Made by a program: the position numbers and the translations under genes. The notes below the pieces were generated by a model that did no database searches, was not told where the DNA came from, and saw nothing but the letters and a program-made list of their open reading frames with translations. A stretch of 60,477 nt of DNA from Fidelibacterota bacterium (GTDB lineage: Bacteria; Pseudomonadota; Alphaproteobacteria; Rhodospirillales; Rhodospirillaceae): positions 1 through 60,477 of the forward strand of contig CANJPG010000012.1 in NCBI GenBank assembly GCA_947476065.1, read 5' to 3'. Shown here piece by piece: positions 57,079 to 60,477 of the stretch (positions within the stretch are counted from its first letter, which is position 1; the number at the start of each line of letters is the position of its first letter).

Positions 57079-58325
57079 GTCAGGCTTTCGCCACGCATCA
57101 ACCGCGGCAGATCGCCGACCGTTCCCATTGCATGGCGCATCAAAAGCTTTTTCACCGGCGGCAGTTTGTTGACGATCCCCAGCCCAACGTCGCGCGCCAT
57201 GCGCAGGGGCGTCACATCATTGGAGAACAGCCGGTTCAACACATCGGTGACGCCGGCCATGATCAGGTTGTCGCTGCGCCGCCAGCGCTGATAGCGCGCC
57301 ATGCCTTCGGGATGAGCGAGATCAAGGCCCAACTGTTTTGCATCGACAATGATCTCGGTCAGAGCTGCCACATCGCGCAAGCCCAAGTTCAAACCCTGTC
57401 CGGCGATGGGGTGGATGCCGTGGGCTGCGTCGCCGGCCAGCACCAGGCGTCCCTTTGAATATTGTGCGGCGAACTGCAGACCCAGCGGATGGCTGAAGCG
57501 CGGCCCGATCAAAGAAAGGTCACCGAGAAATCCGCCGACGCGTTCCTGAATTTCACCCAAGAAGGCATCGTCAGACAGCGCGAGATAGCCCGCGGCCAAT
57601 TCGGCACGTTCCGTCCAGACCAGAGATGAACGATGTACATTCTTTTCATCAGGCAGCGGCAAAATCGCGAAGGGCCCGGCGGGCAGGAAATGTTCATGGG
57701 CGATGCCGTCGTGGGGCCGGGCATGGCCGATGGTGGCGACGATTGCCACCTGCGGATAGGTCCAGCCGGTGACGCCGATGCCGGCGAGCGTACGCAGCTT
57801 GGCGTCGCGGCCTTCGGCGCTGACTACCAGCGATGCCCTGACCGCGCGGCCGTCCGCGAGCGTCAACGTGACGGCGTCGGCTGTTTGCGACATGGCGGTG
57901 ACGGCGGCGGGGGCCAGTACCAAGGGTGGGGCGTCCTGGGCCCGCAGCTCGGCGGCGATGGCGGCACGCAAGTGGCGGTTCTCGGCCATGAAGCCCAAAG
58001 GCGCGTCGCCCACCTCCGCGTGATCATAGTGCAGGAAGAAGGGCGAGCTGCCGTCGGAGACGCGGATTTCGCGGATCGGTTCGTTCTGCGTGGCCAGATG
58101 GGGCCAGATGCCGATAGCGCTGAGGAAGCGCTGGCCGCTCAAGGCCACCGCCGAGGCGCGGCCGTCGAAGTCGGCAGCAATCGTGGCGGCAGGCTCGAGG
58201 CGGTCGATGACCACGGTCTTGACCCCGAAGCGGGCCAGGGCTGCGGCCAAGGTGCCGCCGACAAGCCCGGCGCCCACGATGGCGACCTCAGCGGTTATCT
58301 CGCGTCCGGGTAAGGCTTTATTCAT
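57075..58325 (-). CDS. UbiH/UbiF/VisC/COQ6 family FAD monooxygenase
   Basis: 416 residues. FAD motif VAIVGAGLVGGTLAAALARFG (residue ~16), the NADPH/FAD motif LVVSAEGRDAKLR (~residue 165), and the second FAD motif VLAGDAAHGIHPIAGQGLNLGLRDV (~residue 300) are complete. It hydroxylates the quinone ring in ubiquinone synthesis; which position (UbiH, UbiF or alphaproteobacterial UbiL/UbiM type) cannot be set by reading. It sits opposite the Trm112-DUF971 pair, whose final gene it overlaps by 4 bp. Confidence 0.92.
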   Translation of the reverse strand: MNKALPGREITAEVAIVGAGLVGGTLAAALARFGVKTVVIDRLEPAATIAADFDGRASAVALSGQRFLSAIGIWPHLATQNEPIREIRVSDGSSPFFLHYDHAEVGDAPLGFMAENRHLRAAIAAELRAQDAPPLVLAPAAVTAMSQTADAVTLTLADGRAVRASLVVSAEGRDAKLRTLAGIGVTGWTYPQVAIVATIGHARPHDGIAHEHFLPAGPFAILPLPDEKNVHRSSLVWTERAELAAGYLALSDDAFLGEIQERVGGFLGDLSLIGPRFSHPLGLQFAAQYSKGRLVLAGDAAHGIHPIAGQGLNLGLRDVAALTEIIVDAKQLGLDLAHPEGMARYQRWRRSDNLIMAGVTDVLNRLFSNDVTPLRMARDVGLGIVNKLPPVKKLLMRHAMGTVGDLPRLMRGESLT

Positions 58326-58375
58326 GGCCCCAATGATAGGCCAATTGGGCCGTTGCTCCTATCTTGCACTCATTC

Positions 58376-58404
58376 TTGCAAGGGGCGGCTGAACCGCCTA
58401 TGTT
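58376..58404 (+). promoter_or_regulatory. tRNA-Thr promoter
   Basis: TTGCAA (58376-58381), 17 bp, TATGTT (58399-58404), 51 bp before the tRNA. The -35 box is identical to that of the tRNA-Gly candidate promoter. Confidence 0.6.
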
Positions 58405-58455
58405 CCGCCGCCAATTCCGGGCCCCCTTGGGTATTCAAGGGACAGGCCACTAGGC

Positions 58456-58530
<75 letters not shown>

Positions 58531-58560
58531 TTTAAAATCAATGACTTAGTCTAAAAATAG

Positions 58561-58728
58561 GCACTCGACGAGCGTGGTCGAAATGCCAATAGCAACCACC
58601 AGGCAACCACCGGCAGGCGCGGCGACCTCATGGAGAAGCGCAAACGCATGATGGACGAGTGGGCGAAGTTTTGCGGCACAGTCGCTAAGGCGGGGAATGT
58701 GGTGGCGATTAATAAAAAAGGACGATAG
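58561..58728 (+). pseudogene. Tyrosine integrase C-terminal remnant
   Basis: After an in-frame TAG at 58558, codons 58561-58728 read to a TAG and encode, from ~58621, GDLMEKRKRMMDEWAKFCG followed by VVAINKKGR. This is the tail pattern of phage-type integrases (DL..KRR.LM..WA.Y). The catalytic part is missing. Lying 30 bp past an intact tRNA, it marks an old integration site. Upstream residues of this frame do not match integrases. Recognised by eye. Confidence 0.65.
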
Positions 58729-58940
58729 CCAGAGAAAGATGGAATCACCGGCGCCACTTTCCGACCCCCATCCCCCCGAAACCGGCAGGGGGGGGTATGC
58801 TCAATGCGGGGGCCCCAGCCATGCATGCCGCGTCGGGGTTTTTAATTACGCTTGGCGGTGAGTGGTCGCAGGGCGGGGCTGGTAGCCGAGGAGGCCGCTG
58901 GCAATGTGACAATTCCATCACGACTGGTACAGAAAATCGG
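58729..58940. other. Unassigned spacer in the island edge
   Basis: 212 bp with no supported gene. It holds a G7 tract (58790-58797), C-rich and G-rich runs at 58745-58815 and a mildly AT-rich AATTACG stretch (58843-58852). The CCGGCGCCACTTTCCGACCC segment (58751-58770) resembles ends of IS21/IS66-type elements, but only loosely. Confidence 0.4.
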
Positions 58941-60332
58941 TCAGGTCACTCCCGGAAGGCGTTGATCTGCCGGACTAAAGCTGTCGCCTCGAACCCCCTC
59001 ACGGATGATGTTTGTTTTCTCGCCGCCCTTTAACGTCCAAATTAGGCTGTCATGACGATAGTGTTCCGACCAATCGATTGTGTTCTGCGGCATATTTTTG
59101 ATGATCACGCCGGCAGCATTGTTGTTAAACCAAGCGCGCGCCGACACGATCGCTAGCTGGTCCAGGAACCATTGTGACGTGCCCAGGCTGTCAAAATGAA
59201 GAATATAGGCCGCCAGAAATTGGGCGAAGTCGCGACCGCCGGTTGTTGGAGAAAGCGCTATCACTCCGGCACTGACCATTTGGTTGGCGAAGGGCTCCCT
59301 TTCACGGGGATACAGCGCGACGTCAAAGGCGCCGAGCTCACCAAGGGCTAATGAGGCGTCACCGTTAAATACAGAATCGACGTCCACCGCCATAAACCTC
59401 TGCTCCACGCCAAGAATAAATTGCGCGAGACGAACGAAACGTCGCGTGGAATAGAGGGTTTTCGGGCAATCTCCAATGTCCTCAAAGGACCACGTTAGTC
59501 GCGACTTCGGAAATCCGCCTAGCGCCTCAGCCGCATCGTAGCCGGCGGGATTCATGACATGCAGGTGGACTGCAGCATCCGGTGATTTGGACAATACCGA
59601 GCTCACGAAGTCTTGCGCGAATATCTCGGCATAATCCCCGCTCGCTGCGGCATAGATAACGGGTCCGGTATCCGGTCGGGGCCATGCACCTTTCAGCGCA
59701 GGTAGCTCTGCAAGTCGTGCGTCCAGGTCGGGCTTATAAAAGCGCGACAAACTATCGTATGGGAGCGTGTTAAATTTGGGGGACGTGAACGAAAATGCCT
59801 TCTCGGGGAGATTAAGCGTTAAGGCCGCCCACATCTTCATGGCGACATCGGCACGTTTGGTAGCAGGAATTTGGATCATCCGATGCAGAGTTTCGGCAGG
59901 AGAATGGCCCGAAAGGTTTTCCGCTAGGGCTAACTGCCCAAGTGTATTCATGTCGTCTGGATCCAATGCCGACGCTCGACGGTGAAATACGACGCTGCCC
60001 CCCCATGCGCCGACCTTACCCAAAAGGTCACCCAGTTTTGAGAGTACTCGCGGTTGCACAGGATTGGATGCAAGTGACTTACGATAGGTTTCCGCCGCTT
60101 CGTCGTGATGTCCCTGGCGACCGAGTAAGTCTCCCAAAGCATTTAGGGTTTCGACATGATTGGTTTCCAGCGCTAAGGCACTTTTATAGGCGCAGACGGC
60201 TTCCTCGTCTTTACCTTGATCAAAAAGAAACGTGCCGAGATTTTGCAGCGTCTGAAAATTTTTAGGATGTATTTCTAAGGCTGTCTTAAGCATCTCTACG
60301 CCATCGTCAACGCGTCCATGCTTGCGATAGAT
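58941..60332 (-). pseudogene. TPR-glycosyltransferase gene truncated at its 5' end by an IS
   Basis: The frame is open from the IS boundary (60332) through a possible restart ATG at 60293 to TGA 58941-58943. Residues just past the boundary (IYRKHGRVDDGVEMLKTAL) are the middle of a TPR unit, so more TPRs once lay upstream. After ~4 TPRs comes a GT-A-like glycosyltransferase with FMAVDVDSVF (Asp-x-Asp) and ERFAN-type downstream blocks. In frame, the IS end brings a TAA, so the original start is cut off; a shortened 450-residue protein from 60293 could still be made. Base composition is lower in GC than the neighbours, suggesting acquisition. Confidence 0.8.
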
Positions 60333-60477
60333 TGAGCTGGTCCCAGGAAATCGGACAGGGTGTTAAGGTGTATTCCCTCGGTAACGGAGGGATTGGCTAT
60401 GACGACACGGCGACGGTTTACGGGCGAGTTCAAGGCGCGTGTGGCGCTTGAGGCTCTACGGGGCGACAAGACGGTCC
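60333..60477 (+). mobile_element. IS3-family insertion sequence, left end
   Basis: The element starts at about 60333 with TGAGCTGGTCCCAGGAAATC, an IS3-type terminal inverted repeat beginning TG, and interrupts the TPR-glycosyltransferase frame. A transposase frame opens inside it. The right end, target duplication and OrfB are beyond the window. Confidence 0.8.
60399..60477 (+). CDS. IS3-family transposase OrfA, N-terminus
   Basis: ATG 60399 is preceded by GGAGG with 7-8 bp spacing. The first 26 residues, RRRFTGEFKARVALEALRGD after MTT, are the start of the IS3-family OrfA helix-turn-helix protein. It runs off the window. OrfA with OrfB (by frameshift) forms the DDE transposase. Confidence 0.88.
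   Translation, partial: MTTRRRFTGEFKARVALEALRGDKTV

Noticed and set aside
58745-58800. Possible end of an IS21- or IS66-like element
   Set aside because: Loose resemblance only; no second end, no transposase remnant.
58797-59033. A 78-codon frame
   Set aside because: No ribosome site, no recognisable domain, overlaps the glycosyltransferase end.

Overview
This is a GC-rich bacterial chromosome segment that looks alphaproteobacterial. The evidence is the run mutS - glnD - murJ - trpS followed by an Nfu-type protein, the very long NAD-specific glutamate dehydrogenase, the thioredoxin/TPR - LON - Trm112 - DUF971 - UbiH cluster, a bactofilin, and 36-type housekeeping genes throughout. A genus cannot be named from sequence reading alone; Rhodospirillales- or Micropepsales-like lineages would fit.

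Layout. 1-5.1 kb: the end of a PQQ sugar (sorbosone) dehydrogenase, alkB, and the chaperone pair dnaK-dnaJ. 5.1-11.3 kb: an aspartate/glutamate racemase translationally coupled to a SulP transporter, dapB-nth, a bactofilin and an adenosine-kinase-like PfkB protein. 11.5-19 kb: typA with a structured leader, an AmpG-like permease, an orphan PhoR-like kinase and a malic enzyme. 19.2-28.2 kb: mutS, a small two-helix membrane protein, glnD, murJ, trpS. 28.2-32.5 kb: an unusual ribbon-helix-helix/RAMA-like gene flanked by striking inverted repeats, then rutE, an Nfu protein, a universal stress protein, a TIGR02186-like protein and a TauE/SafE permease.

32.5-46 kb is a glycan-centred block: GDP-fucose synthesis (gmd, fcl), a CapD/WbpM-type membrane dehydratase, a sugar oxidoreductase and aminotransferase, an MsbA-like ABC exporter and a TPR protein with a GT41 (O-GlcNAc-transferase-like) domain. 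purH lies inside the block and is preceded by what reads as a ZTP riboswitch whose 3' end overlaps a hairpin that hides the purH ribosome binding site. 46-58.3 kb returns to housekeeping: NAD-glutamate dehydrogenase, DUF1993, a methyltransferase diverging from an MFS transporter, tRNA-Gly, and the CnoX-like - LON - Trm112 - DUF971 - UbiH cluster.

58.4 kb to the end is the edge of a genomic island: an intact tRNA-Thr(CGU), the C-terminal stub of a tyrosine integrase just behind it, a lower-GC TPR/glycosyltransferase gene, and an IS3-family element inserted into the 5' part of that gene and running off the window.

The most promising unexplained items are the RHH/RAMA-like gene with its palindromic operator and downstream competing hairpins (28.24-29.07 kb), the racemase-SulP pair, the typA leader, and the MsbA-GT41 pair. 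No CRISPR array, rRNA operon or intact prophage was seen.
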